Positions 1-8,282 of a stretch of DNA of 37,829 bases are shown here, in pieces; the stretch's first letter is position 1, and each line of letters begins with the position of its first letter. The notes under the pieces are model-generated. The model saw only the letters and a program-made list of their open reading frames with translations, had not been told where the DNA came from and searched no databases. The DNA is from Sedimenticola sp. GTDB taxonomy: Bacteria; Pseudomonadota; Gammaproteobacteria; Chromatiales; Chromatiaceae. The stretch lies in assembly GCA_026992075.1 (NCBI GenBank), contig JALXAM010000067.1, forward strand, positions 1 to 37,829, written 5' to 3'. A program made the translations under genes and the position numbers.

Positions 1-1658
1 TCGCCCCGGGCCACGGCGTCCAGCTCGTCTTCGAGATGGGCGGTGAAGTCGTAATCGACGTAGCGGTTGAAGTAGTTGGTGAGAAACTTGTTCACCACCC
101 GGCCCACGTCGGTGGGGTGGAAGCGCTTCTTCTCCAGCTCGGCGTAGCCGCGGTCCTGGAGGGTGGAGATGATGCTGGCGTAGGTGGAGGGGCGGCCGAT
201 GCCGTGCTCCTCCAGCGCCTTCACCAGGCTCGCCTCGCTGTAGCGCGGCGGCGGCTCGGTGAAATGCTGCTCCGGGCGGATGGCCACCAGGTCCACCGTT
301 TCGCCCTCGGCCAGGGGTGGCAGCATCTTCTCTTCATCCTTGGCGGCCTGTTTGGTGTCGTCCTGGCTCTCCTGATAGACCGCCATGAAGCCGGGATCGA
401 CCACCGTGGAGCCGGTGGCGCGAAAGAGGTTTTCCGGGCCGCCGGCGGCCAGGTCGGCGGTGACGGTGTCCAGGGTGGCGTGTTTCATCTGGCAGGCCAG
501 GGTGCGCTTCCAGATCAGCTCGTAGAGGCGCGCCTGGTCCTTGGTGAGATGGGCGGTCAGTTCCTTGGGATGGCGGCGGATGGAGGTGGGGCGGATCGCC
601 TCGTGGGCCTCCTGGGCGTTCTTGGACTTGGTCTTGAAGATGCGCGGCTTGGCGGGCAGCCGGTCCTTGCCGTAGGTTTCGGCGATGTAGTCGCGGATCT
701 CGGCCACCGCTTCGTCGGCCAGGTTCAGCGAATCGGTCCGCATGTAGGTGATCAGGCCCACGGTCTCCCCGCCGATGTCCACCCCTTCGTAGAGCTGTTG
801 GGCGATGCGCATGGTGCGGTTGGTGGTGAAGCCGAGCTTGCGCGAGGCCTCCTGCTGGAGGGTGGAGGTGGTGAAGGGGGCGGCGGGGTTGCGCCGGCGC
901 TGTTTCTTCACCACCTTGTGGACGCTGAGCTTGCCGCCGGCCGCCTCCAGCAGGTTTTTCTCCACTTCGTGGGCCTGGTCTCCGGCGGTGATGGTGAACT
1001 GCTCCACCTTGTCGCCCTGGTACTGGATCAGCTTGGCGGTGAAGGGTTTTTCCTCCTTCTTCACGTCCGCTTCGATGGTCCAGTACTCGCGCGGCTGGAA
1101 ACGCTCGATCTCCTCCTCGCGTTCCACGATCATGCGCAGGGCGGGGCTCTGCACGCGGCCGGCCGAGAGACCGCGGCGCACCTTCTTCCACAGCAGGGGC
1201 GAGAGGTTGAAGCCCACCAGATAGTCCAGGGCGCGGCGCGCCTGCTGGGCGTTCACCAGGTCCATGGAGAGTTCCCGGGGGTGGGCGATGGCGTCTTGCA
1301 CCGCCTTCTTGGTGATCTCGTTGAAGACCACCCGATAGACCGGCTTGTCCTTGAGCAGGCCGCGCTTTTTGAGAATCTCGTACAGATGCCAGGAGATCGC
1401 CTCCCCCTCGCGGTCGGGGTCGGTGGCGAGATAGAGAGCATCGGCCTTCTTGAGCTTGTCGGCGATGGCCTTGATGTGGCGCTGGTTGCGGTCGATCACC
1501 TCGTACTTCATGGCGAAGTCGTGCTCGGGGTCCACCGCGCCCTCTTTGGGCACCAGGTCGCGCACATGGCCATAGGAGGCGAGGACCTCGAAGTCCTTGC
1601 CCAGGTATTTCTTGATGGTCTTGGCCTTGGCGGGGGATTCGACGATTACCAGCTTCAT
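1..1658 (-). CDS. topA: DNA topoisomerase I (N-terminal part, runs off the left edge)
   Basis: Type IA topoisomerase that relaxes negative supercoils by cutting one strand through a 5'-phosphotyrosine. About 552 codons are present; the C-terminal part, including any zinc-finger region, lies beyond position 1. The protein opens with MKLVIVESPAKAKTI, the start of the TOPRIM domain, with the TOPRIM acidic cluster in ATDPDREGEA. The active-site tyrosine is in GLITYMRTDS, at about residue 305 (codon 744-746). The ATG at 1658 is chosen because it begins exactly where the family begins. Upstream on the same strand are smg and dprA, the usual gammaproteobacterial neighbours. A REP hairpin with a T8 run lies between smg and topA, so topA probably has its own promoter or is attenuated. 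Identity is secure. Confidence 0.97.
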   Translation of the reverse strand, partial: MKLVIVESPAKAKTIKKYLGKDFEVLASYGHVRDLVPKEGAVDPEHDFAMKYEVIDRNQRHIKAIADKLKKADALYLATDPDREGEAISWHLYEILKKRGLLKDKPVYRVVFNEITKKAVQDAIAHPRELSMDLVNAQQARRALDYLVGFNLSPLLWKKVRRGLSAGRVQSPALRMIVEREEEIERFQPREYWTIEADVKKEEKPFTAKLIQYQGDKVEQFTITAGDQAHEVEKNLLEAAGGKLSVHKVVKKQRRRNPAAPFTTSTLQQEASRKLGFTTNRTMRIAQQLYEGVDIGGETVGLITYMRTDSLNLADEAVAEIRDYIAETYGKDRLPAKPRIFKTKSKNAQEAHEAIRPTSIRRHPKELTAHLTKDQARLYELIWKRTLACQMKHATLDTVTADLAAGGPENLFRATGSTVVDPGFMAVYQESQDDTKQAAKDEEKMLPPLAEGETVDLVAIRPEQHFTEPPPRYSEASLVKALEEHGIGRPSTYASIISTLQDRGYAELEKKRFHPTDVGRVVNKFLTNYFNRYVDYDFTAHLEDELDAVARG

Positions 1659-1678
1659 GGGGGTCCGGAATGGGTTGC

Positions 1679-1751
1679 AAAAAAAACCGTAGGTGGGTGT
1701 CCAGGCCGGCGACGGAAGGTTTGCACGTCGCCGGGCTGAAGCCCGACCTAC
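1679..1751 (-). terminator. REP-A inverted pair followed by T8, possible terminator or attenuator before topA
   Basis: On the minus strand two REP-like arms, each starting at a GTAG foot, face each other (1730-1751 and the degenerate 1689-1713). They fold into one long imperfect stem of roughly 26 positions with about five mismatches. A run of eight T (A on the plus strand, 1679-1686) follows almost immediately. That is the shape of a Rho-independent terminator. It would stop transcripts coming from dprA-smg about 20 bases before the topA start codon. Whether it terminates in vivo is inference. Confidence 0.45.
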
Positions 1752-1825
1752 AGGCTCGTTCCATATTTTACGGATACCTTGCTGAGGGATGAGTGTCAAG
1801 CAGGCTTCCGCCAGTGGGGTTGGTC

Positions 1826-1891
1826 GTTCGCGGCCGGGAGGCCGTTCCTACGGGTGGTTGTCGCAGGAGGCGCGTACACGGCGCGCCAAAC
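1826..1891. repeat. REP-B type inverted pair between smg and topA
   Basis: 1826-1851 is, on the minus strand, GTAGGAACGGCC followed by TCCCGGCCGCGAAC: a GTAG foot, an imperfect palindrome and a GAAC end. 1863-1891 is a degenerate second copy on the plus strand (GCAGGAGGCGCG ... CCAAAC). The same family recurs as a pair at 30349-30419. Nothing coding is visible here. Confidence 0.6.
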
Positions 1892-1933
1892 CGGATTAGG
1901 CGCTGGCAATTCCCATGATCCCAAGGATGGCGA

Positions 1934-2410
1934 TCAGTGCAGCAGCTCCTGGTCACCGTTGTAGATCATCTCCTCCATGAGGGCGAAGGCGCTCTCCTGC
2001 CCGGGCTGGTTGAGCAGCACCAGCAGCACGATCCATTTCACGTCGTCGGCACTCAGTTCCTGGTTCTCCAGCGCCATGGCGCGCTCGATCACCAGCTCCC
2101 GGCTGGCGGCATCGAGGATGCCGATCTGTTCCAGGTAGAGCAGCATGCCGCGGATCTCCAGGTCCAGCTTCTGCTGCTCCTGGTCGGTGTATATGCGAGC
2201 GGAATGACGGCTGGTCACCGCCGCCTCGGTGAGCGCGCCCTGCCGCCAAGCCAGTTCATCCAGCCAATCGAAGGCCTTGCGGATCTCGTCGGGACTGAAG
2301 CCGGCACGGGAGAGTTCCTCCTCCAACAGGATCTGGTCGTCGGGCTGACTGTCCGCGTCCATGTAGTTCTCGTAGATGAAGATGAGGACGTCGATGAGGT
2401 TTTCGTTCAC
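1934..2410 (-). CDS. smg: Smg family protein (DUF494)
   Basis: Small acidic protein of 158 residues, the usual length of the Smg/DUF494 family. It begins MNENLIDVLIFIYENYM and carries the conserved acidic core with FDWLDEL and later DDVKWIVLLVL. The molecular function of Smg is not established; the family is recognised mainly by its place beside dprA and topA in Beta- and Gammaproteobacteria, as here. It starts 32 bases after the dprA stop on the same strand, so the two are probably cotranscribed. No signal peptide or membrane segment is seen. Confidence 0.93.
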   Translation of the reverse strand: MNENLIDVLIFIYENYMDADSQPDDQILLEEELSRAGFSPDEIRKAFDWLDELAWRQGALTEAAVTSRHSARIYTDQEQQKLDLEIRGMLLYLEQIGILDAASRELVIERAMALENQELSADDVKWIVLLVLLNQPGQESAFALMEEMIYNGDQELLH

Positions 2411-2442
2411 GTTGGCGTACCTGTGGCGTGGAGGGAAGGGAG

Positions 2443-3561
2443 TCAGCGAGAGGCCGGATCGCAGCGCGTGAAGAGACCGCCGGGCACCGACGAAACGCGT
2501 CCTTCCAGTTCCAGCAATAGTAACATGGAGGAGACGGCTTCGGGGGGCAGCCCGGTTCGCGCCACAAGCATATCGGTGGAGACCGGGTCGAAGCCCATGG
2601 CATCCAGAAGGTTTTGATAGTCCGAATCGGTGGTGTCGGCTTCCGTGACCGGGGTTTCTCCTGCTTTTTCCTCACCGGTGGCCTCTTCCAGCCAGGGTTG
2701 GAGCTGGGGCGCAAGCTCCTCCAGCACGTCATCCGCCTTCTCCACCAGCTTGGCTCCCTCACGGATGAGACGATGGCAGCCTCGGGCCAGGGGGTTGTGG
2801 ATGGAGCCGGGGATGGCGAACACCTCCCGTCCCTGTTCCCCTGCCAGCCGCGCGGTGATCAGTGAGCCGCTGCGGAGGGTCGCCTCCACCACCAGTACTC
2901 CCAGGGAGAGGCCGCTGATGATGCGGTTGCGACGGGGGAAGTGCCCCGCCCTGGGGGCGGTGCCGGGAGGAAATTCCGAGACCAGGGCACCGTTTTCCGT
3001 GATGGCGCGGGCCAGCTCCCGGTTTGTGGCGGGATAGACCCGGTCCAGGCCGGTGGCCGCCACCGCCAGGGTGGGGCCCCCGCCGGCCAGCGCCCCCTCA
3101 TGGGCCGCGCGGTCGATGCCCAATGCCAGGCCGCTGGTCACCGTGATGCCCTGCCGGGCGAAGTGGGCGGCGAAGTCGTGAGCGGTCTGCAGCCCGCCCC
3201 GGGTGGGGTTTCGGCTGCCCACCATGGCGATCTGTGGGGTTTTCAGCAGCGCGGGGTCACCGCGAACGAAAAGGGCCAGGGGGGCATCGGGCAGCCGTTG
3301 GAGCAGTTCCGGGTAGTGGGGGGAGCCCTGTGGGACCAGGTGGCAACCGGGCTCTTCCAGCCAGGCGAGGGCCTGGTCGATGCGCTGCTCCTCCACCGCA
3401 CGAATGGCATCGCGCGCCCGGGCGGGAAGAGTGCCGGGAGGTTCCCGGGCCAGCGTTTCCGCCGACAGGCCGGCGCGCAGCAGGGGGGTTAGCCTGCCGG
3501 GCCCGATGCCGCGGGCGAGGATCAGGCGAAGCCAGTGACGGAGCTGTTCCGTGGGTGCCAA
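2443..3561 (-). CDS. dprA: DNA-processing protein DprA/Smf
   Basis: Protein of 372 residues. DprA binds incoming single-stranded DNA during natural transformation and loads RecA. An N-terminal helical region is followed by the Rossmann-like SMF domain, with GSRNPT at about 115-120, SGLALGID at 143-150, FPRRNRIISGLS at 208-219 and GSLITA at 232-237. A C-terminal winged-helix (about 315-370, TDMLVARTGLPPEAVSSML) is present, as in the longer DprA proteins. The gene lies 7 bases after the LysM gene and before smg on the same strand. A comF homologue is also in this window (35892-36605), which fits a competence potential but does not prove it. Confidence 0.96.
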   Translation of the reverse strand: MAPTEQLRHWLRLILARGIGPGRLTPLLRAGLSAETLAREPPGTLPARARDAIRAVEEQRIDQALAWLEEPGCHLVPQGSPHYPELLQRLPDAPLALFVRGDPALLKTPQIAMVGSRNPTRGGLQTAHDFAAHFARQGITVTSGLALGIDRAAHEGALAGGGPTLAVAATGLDRVYPATNRELARAITENGALVSEFPPGTAPRAGHFPRRNRIISGLSLGVLVVEATLRSGSLITARLAGEQGREVFAIPGSIHNPLARGCHRLIREGAKLVEKADDVLEELAPQLQPWLEEATGEEKAGETPVTEADTTDSDYQNLLDAMGFDPVSTDMLVARTGLPPEAVSSMLLLLELEGRVSSVPGGLFTRCDPASR

Positions 3562-3568
3562 GCCAGGG

Positions 3569-4657
3569 TCAGAGAGGATTCACCACCCGGTCGTGGATGT
3601 GGATCGCCTTGCTTGCGTACATCACCAGTCCGAAGCTCACCCGGTCGAAGGTACGGAAGATCATCAGCAGGCCCGCCTCTTCGTCCGGAAGCTTCACCTC
3701 CGCCGGGAAGCGGCGCCGAGGCATGTTCAGAAAACGATCCTCGAACTCGATCCCCTTTTCCCGCAACACCGGATCGATCACCACCTCGCCCCTGTTGTCG
3801 ATCTGCAGCACGGTGCCTGGATCCAGGCCATCCCGGCTGCCGCGATCGATCACCACCACGTCGTAGCGCCCGATCTCGTTCACCCGGTCCAGTGCGGCGA
3901 TGATGGTGCCCTGGATTTCCTGTTTCGGCGCATGGGGCTGGAAGTCGGTGGCCATGTCCGCCGAAGAGAAGGGCAGCAGGCGGTCGCCGCCCAGGATCTC
4001 GCGACGGGTGCGGAACACCGAGAGGCCGGCGATCTCACCCTGGCGCCGGGTCACCTTGCCGCTGCCCACGTAGATCGCCTCGTATCCAAGGATCTCGTTG
4101 GTTCGTCCATCGCGGTAGGGTTCGCCGGGACGCACGATGTCATACTGTTCTTCCGTCGCATCGCCCAGGTTCTTGACATAGAGCTGTTGCCCGGCGCCGG
4201 CCGCCAGATGCTCGTTGGCGAAGCCCACCACGTAGGGAAGATCATGGAAGTTCTTCTTGTCGAGCACATAGGGACGGCTCAGATAGGGCGCGATATGGTC
4301 GATGGGGATGGTGGGAACCGCCTGTCGCACCGGGGTCGAGCGCACACTGGGAGAGAGCTTCACCGGGCCGCGGTTCACCATCAGGCGTGGCCTGCCGTCC
4401 ACGTAGACCAGGCTGAGTTCGTCGCCGGGGTAGATGAGATGTGGGTTGCGGATCTCCGGGTTGACCTGCCAGATCTCCGGCCAGCGCCAGGGTTTGTTGA
4501 GGAAACGGCCGGCGATGTCCCACAGGGTGTCGCCCTTCTGCACTACATAGCGGGTGGGATGCCCGGGCCGGAGCATCTCCTCGTCGGCGGCGACGCCGAT
4601 GCCGCTCAGGCTTCCGATGATCAGCAGGATGAGGAAAAGTCGGCTGGTTTTCTTCAT
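3569..4657 (-). CDS. tsaP: LysM peptidoglycan-binding protein, TsaP-like
   Basis: Secreted protein of 362 residues. MKKTSRLFLILLIIGS starts an evident signal peptide ending near GVAADE. A single LysM domain follows (about residues 37-86, YVVQKGDTLWDIAGRFL to YPGDELSLVYV). The rest is a beta-rich region without a motif I recognise. An in-frame ATG farther upstream (4801) was rejected because only the 4657 ATG gives a signal peptide, and it is preceded by AAGGGA. In Pseudomonas the LysM gene between dprA and def is a homologue of TsaP, a peptidoglycan-binding protein that anchors the type IV pilus secretin. Position and domain order match, so TsaP-like is the best call, though the C-terminal domain was not checked. 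The divergent gap to def (4658-4906) holds an AT-rich TATTAT/GATAAT box at 4757-4763 but no good -35 on either strand. Confidence 0.75.
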   Translation of the reverse strand: MKKTSRLFLILLIIGSLSGIGVAADEEMLRPGHPTRYVVQKGDTLWDIAGRFLNKPWRWPEIWQVNPEIRNPHLIYPGDELSLVYVDGRPRLMVNRGPVKLSPSVRSTPVRQAVPTIPIDHIAPYLSRPYVLDKKNFHDLPYVVGFANEHLAAGAGQQLYVKNLGDATEEQYDIVRPGEPYRDGRTNEILGYEAIYVGSGKVTRRQGEIAGLSVFRTRREILGGDRLLPFSSADMATDFQPHAPKQEIQGTIIAALDRVNEIGRYDVVVIDRGSRDGLDPGTVLQIDNRGEVVIDPVLREKGIEFEDRFLNMPRRRFPAEVKLPDEEAGLLMIFRTFDRVSFGLVMYASKAIHIHDRVVNPL

Positions 4658-4906
4658 TGGCGATCCCTTGTGGTATTTGGCCGGAAAACAGGGTGAGCGG
4701 CGGCCATTCTTCCCGAGCACGGTCTGGTGGTCAAATGCCCTTCGACTCCTATGTGCGATAATAGGCCTGCCGCGAGTTGCAATCTGTCGGACGCTGCACA
4801 ATTCCGCCGAGGCGGGAACCTCGAGGGCCGCTCCGGGTTCTCATTTGACATCGCAGGCCTGCCACCGGGTCCCTGCGTAGGAAGACTATAGAGCGAATTC
4901 AAGATC

Positions 4907-5440
4907 ATGGCGATACTGGAGATCCTCAAATTTCCTGACCCACGTCTCAGAAATCACGCCAAGCCGGTGGAAAAGGTGGATGACACCATCCGCAAGCTGG
5001 CCGACGACATGCTGGAGACCATGTACGATGCCCCCGGCATCGGCCTGGCGGCCACCCAGGTGGGCGTGGCGAAACAGCTCATCGTGGTGGACATCTCGGA
5101 GGAGAGGAACCAGCCGCTGGTGCTGATCAACCCCGAGGTGGTGGCGGCCGAGGGCGAGGAGGAGATGGAGGAGGGCTGCCTTTCGGTTCCGGGCTTCTAC
5201 GAAAAGGTGAAGCGGGCCGAGAAGGTGAAGGTGAAGGCCCTCGACCGGCAAGGGGAGCCGGTGGAGCTGGAGCTGGACGGTCTGCTGGCGGTCTGCGTGC
5301 AGCACGAGATCGACCACCTTCATGGCAAGCTGTTCGTGGACTATCTCTCCCGGCTCAAGCGGGAGCGCATCCGCAAGAAGCTGGAAAAAGAGGCGCGGGC
5401 GGCGGCGCAGAAAAAAGCTCCCCGGCGCCAGGCACTCTGA
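4907..5440 (+). CDS. def: peptide deformylase
   Basis: Metalloenzyme of 177 residues that removes the formyl group from nascent protein N-termini. All three family motifs are present: GIGLAATQ (44-51), EGCLSVP with metal ligand Cys91, and QHEIDHL with ligands His133 and His137 and catalytic Glu134. The tail (from about residue 148) is lysine and arginine rich, ending KKAPRRQAL. It heads the def-fmt-rsmB run, 16 bases before fmt, the standard pairing. An isolated TTGACA lies near 4847 but no -10 stands at the right spacing. Confidence 0.97.
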   Translation: MAILEILKFPDPRLRNHAKPVEKVDDTIRKLADDMLETMYDAPGIGLAATQVGVAKQLIVVDISEERNQPLVLINPEVVAAEGEEEMEEGCLSVPGFYEKVKRAEKVKVKALDRQGEPVELELDGLLAVCVQHEIDHLHGKLFVDYLSRLKRERIRKKLEKEARAAAQKKAPRRQAL

Positions 5441-5455
5441 GCCGGTTTCTATCCC

Positions 5456-6391
5456 ATGGCCTCTTCTTTGCGCATCGTCTTCGCCGGCACGCCCGAATTC
5501 TCGGTGCCGCCGCTCCAATCCCTGCTCGACTCGGAACACCAGGTGGTGGCGGTCTACACCCAGCCGGACCGCCCCGCCGGACGGGGGCGCAAACTCACCC
5601 CCAGCCCGGTGAAACAGCTGGCCCAGGCCCACGATCTGCCGGTCTATCAGCCTCGCACCCTGCGGGACGCCCAGGCGGTGGCGGAGCTGCAGGCGCTGGC
5701 TCCGGATCTCATGGTGGTGGTGGCCTATGGCCTGATCCTGCCCCCGGAAGTGCTGGAGATACCCCGGCTGGGTTGCATCAACGTCCACGCCTCGCTGCTG
5801 CCCCGCTGGCGGGGCGCCGCTCCCATCCAGCGTGCCATCGAGGCCGGGGACCGGGAGACCGGGGTGAGCATCATGCGCATGGAGGAAGGGCTGGACACCG
5901 GCCCGGTCTACCTGCGCAAGCGCATCCCCATCGGCGAAGACGAGACGGCCGGCATGCTCCACGACCGGCTCGCCCGGCTGGGGGCGGAAGCGCTGCTGGA
6001 GGCGCTTCCCGGCATCGCTGATGGCACCCTGGAGCCGGAACCTCAGGAGGAGTCCGAGGCCACCTACGCGCCCAAGCTGGAAAAGCGGGAAGCGCTCATC
6101 GACTGGAGGGAGCCCGCCTGGCGCATCGCCCGACGGGTGCGCGCCTTCAACCCCTGGCCGGTGGCCCACACCCGCTACGAGAACGCCAACCTGCGCATCT
6201 GGGAGGCCCATCCCATTCCCGGGCTGGCCGCGGAGCCTGGCACCGTGATGTCGGCCACCCGGGAGGGGCTGGACGTGGCCACCGGGGAGGGGCTGCTGCG
6301 CGTCACCCGCTTGCAGATGCCCGGCAAGCGGGCCATGAGCGCGGCCGATTTCATCAACGCCCATCCCATCCAGGGCGTGGTGCTGGGCTGA
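5456..6391 (+). CDS. fmt: methionyl-tRNA formyltransferase
   Basis: Protein of 311 residues that formylates Met on initiator tRNA using 10-formyl-tetrahydrofolate. The N-terminal formyltransferase domain contains [17 protein letters not shown], with catalytic Asn109 and His111 in the SLLP-motif region and Asp147 in GLDTGP, matching the Asn/His/Asp set of E. coli Fmt. The C-terminal OB-like domain (from about 208, KREALIDW) is complete. It follows def by 16 bases and precedes rsmB by 12, so the run is surely one operon. Confidence 0.97.
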   Translation: MASSLRIVFAGTPEFSVPPLQSLLDSEHQVVAVYTQPDRPAGRGRKLTPSPVKQLAQAHDLPVYQPRTLRDAQAVAELQALAPDLMVVVAYGLILPPEVLEIPRLGCINVHASLLPRWRGAAPIQRAIEAGDRETGVSIMRMEEGLDTGPVYLRKRIPIGEDETAGMLHDRLARLGAEALLEALPGIADGTLEPEPQEESEATYAPKLEKREALIDWREPAWRIARRVRAFNPWPVAHTRYENANLRIWEAHPIPGLAAEPGTVMSATREGLDVATGEGLLRVTRLQMPGKRAMSAADFINAHPIQGVVLG

Positions 6392-6403
6392 AGCTCCCGC
6401 AGC

Positions 6404-7726
6404 ATGAGCGATGCTCGATCCGCCAACGGGGCGGCCCTGCGGGCCACGGCGGCCCGTGTACTGGCCCGGGTGATGGAAGGTCGTTCCCTCTCGGACCTGC
6501 TGCCGGAGGCGCGCCGGGGGCTGATCTCCAGGGACCAGGCCCTGCTGGCGGAGCTCGTTCAGGGCACCTGCCGCTGGTTCCACCGGCTCGACTTTCTGGC
6601 CGACATGCTGCTCGAACGCCCTTTCAAGGCCCGGGACCGGGAGCTGCAAGCCCTGTTGCTGGTGGGGCTCTACCAGCTGACCTTCACCCGCATTCCACCC
6701 CATGCGGCGGTGAACGAGACCGCCCAGGCCACCCGCCGGTTGCATCGGCGCTGGGCCGCCGGCCTGGTGAACGCCGTGCTGCGCCGTTTCCAGCGAGAGC
6801 GGGCACGCCTGGAGGAGGCAGCGCTGCGCGAGCCGACGGCCCGCTACAGCCAGCCGGCCTGGTTCATCGAGGCGATGCAGCGCAGCTGGCCGGATCAGGC
6901 CGATGCCATCCTCAGTGGATTGCTGGAACGCCCACCTTTCATACTGCGGGTGGACCTGCAGCGCACCACCCGGGAGGAGCAGGCGGCGCGCCTGGCCCGG
7001 GTGGGCATTGCCTGCCGGCCGGTGCAGGGGGTGCCCTCCGCGCTGCGGCTCGACCGGGCCGTGCCGGTCTCACGCCTGCCCGGGTTCGACCAGGGGTTGG
7101 TGTCGGTGCAGGATGCCGGCGCCCAGCTGGCGGCGCCGTTGCTGGATCTGCGACCGGGAATGCGGGTGCTGGACGCCTGCGCCGCTCCCGGGGGCAAGAC
7201 CGGTCATCTGCTGGAGCAGGCTCCCGACCTCTCTCTGGTGGCGGTGGATGCGGATCCCGTTCGGCTAGAGCGGGTGGAGGAGAACCTGGCGCGGCTGGGA
7301 CGCAGCGCCGAGCTCTGGGTGGGGGACGCGGCCAATCCGGCACCCCCTTGGGGTGGGCGCCGCTATCACCGCATCCTGGCCGACGTGCCCTGCACCGCCA
7401 CCGGCGTCATGCGGCGCCATCCCGATATCCGGCTGCTGCGCCGTCCGCAGGATCTGTCGGAGCTGGTGGAGCGGCAGCGCCGGATCCTGGATGCGCTCTG
7501 GCGGTTGCTGCTTCCAGGGGGTAAGCTGCTCTATGCCACCTGCTCGCTGTTGCCGGAAGAGAATGAAGCGCAGGTGAGTGCATTCCTGGCGCGCCAGCAG
7601 GATGCCCGCGCTCTGCCGCTCGTCGGCCCGCCGGGGCTGGCCACCGGGCACGGACTGCAACTGCTGCCGCTCACACGGGAGACGGATGGTTTCTATTACG
7701 CACTGCTGGAAAAGAAGGGTGGCTGA
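6404..7726 (+). CDS. rsmB: 16S rRNA (cytosine-967-C5) methyltransferase RsmB
   Basis: Protein of 440 residues. An N-terminal NusB-like RNA-binding domain (about 10-140) is followed by a SAM-dependent m5C methyltransferase domain. Motif I is DACAAPGGKTGHL. The two family cysteines are in DVPCTATGV (the first base is usually written DAPCSATGV) and in the catalytic YATCSLLPEEN. It methylates C967 of 16S rRNA. It sits directly after fmt, as in E. coli, and its last codons carry the AAGAAGG sequence that probably serves as the ribosome-binding site of the next gene. Confidence 0.96.
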   Translation: MSDARSANGAALRATAARVLARVMEGRSLSDLLPEARRGLISRDQALLAELVQGTCRWFHRLDFLADMLLERPFKARDRELQALLLVGLYQLTFTRIPPHAAVNETAQATRRLHRRWAAGLVNAVLRRFQRERARLEEAALREPTARYSQPAWFIEAMQRSWPDQADAILSGLLERPPFILRVDLQRTTREEQAARLARVGIACRPVQGVPSALRLDRAVPVSRLPGFDQGLVSVQDAGAQLAAPLLDLRPGMRVLDACAAPGGKTGHLLEQAPDLSLVAVDADPVRLERVEENLARLGRSAELWVGDAANPAPPWGGRRYHRILADVPCTATGVMRRHPDIRLLRRPQDLSELVERQRRILDALWRLLLPGGKLLYATCSLLPEENEAQVSAFLARQQDARALPLVGPPGLATGHGLQLLPLTRETDGFYYALLEKKGG

Positions 7727-7730
7727 GCAG

Positions 7731-8282
7731 GTGTCTTTCCGGGGCTGGCTGTTGGCCCTGTTGCTTCTGCTGTGGTCCGGTGGCGTGCTGGCGGAAGGGA
7801 TCACCTTCAGTGCGGTGAGCATCGCCGAGGAGAAGGGAGAGGTGGTGGCCGATCTGCTGCAGACCTACCGTCTCACCCCCACCATGGTGGAGGCGCTGGA
7901 GAACGGGGTGCCCCTCACCTTCGTCACCCAGGTCACCCTGGTTTCCGACGATGCCTGGCCCTGGCAGTCCCCACTGGTGGAGAAGCGCCTGCGCCGCACC
8001 CTGCGCTATCACCCTTTGGCCGGCAGCTACGAAGTGCAGGATTCGCTCAGTGGCAGGAGCCGTTTCTTTGCCACCCGCGAAGCGGCCCTGGTGGCGCTGG
8101 GAGACATCAAGGGTTGGCGCATTCTTTCCGCCTCGCGCCTGCAGCGGGGCAAGGCCTACCGGGTCACGGTGGAGAGCTGGCATGACATCGGCGCCCTGCC
8201 GCTGCCGCTGCGTCCCAAGGCCTATCTCTCCCCCGGCTGGCACCTGAGCAGCAAGACCTGGGAATGGCGTCTGGTGCCCTGA
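7731..8282 (+). CDS. DUF4390 exported protein
   Basis: Protein of about 183 residues with a clear signal peptide (SFRGWLLALLLLLWSGGVLA). The mature part starts EGITFSAVSIAEEKGEVV and matches the DUF4390 family, whose function is unknown. The frame has no ATG near its beginning. I chose GTG at 7731 because AGAAGGG ends 11 bases upstream; GTG at 7719 would overlap that site. DUF4390 genes are commonly found between rsmB and NtrY-like kinases in Gammaproteobacteria, as here. The end overlaps the kinase gene by 19 bases, so translation is probably coupled. Confidence 0.8.
   Translation: MSFRGWLLALLLLLWSGGVLAEGITFSAVSIAEEKGEVVADLLQTYRLTPTMVEALENGVPLTFVTQVTLVSDDAWPWQSPLVEKRLRRTLRYHPLAGSYEVQDSLSGRSRFFATREAALVALGDIKGWRILSASRLQRGKAYRVTVESWHDIGALPLPLRPKAYLSPGWHLSSKTWEWRLVP

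Noticed and set aside
4886-6745. Long open frame antisense to def, fmt and the start of rsmB
   Set aside because: It mirrors well-supported genes, has no family motif and exists because GC-rich third positions remove stops in the antisense frame. The same holds for the long antisense frames at 36-1739, 8222-10450, 14731-16758, 20599-23073 and 26187-27725.
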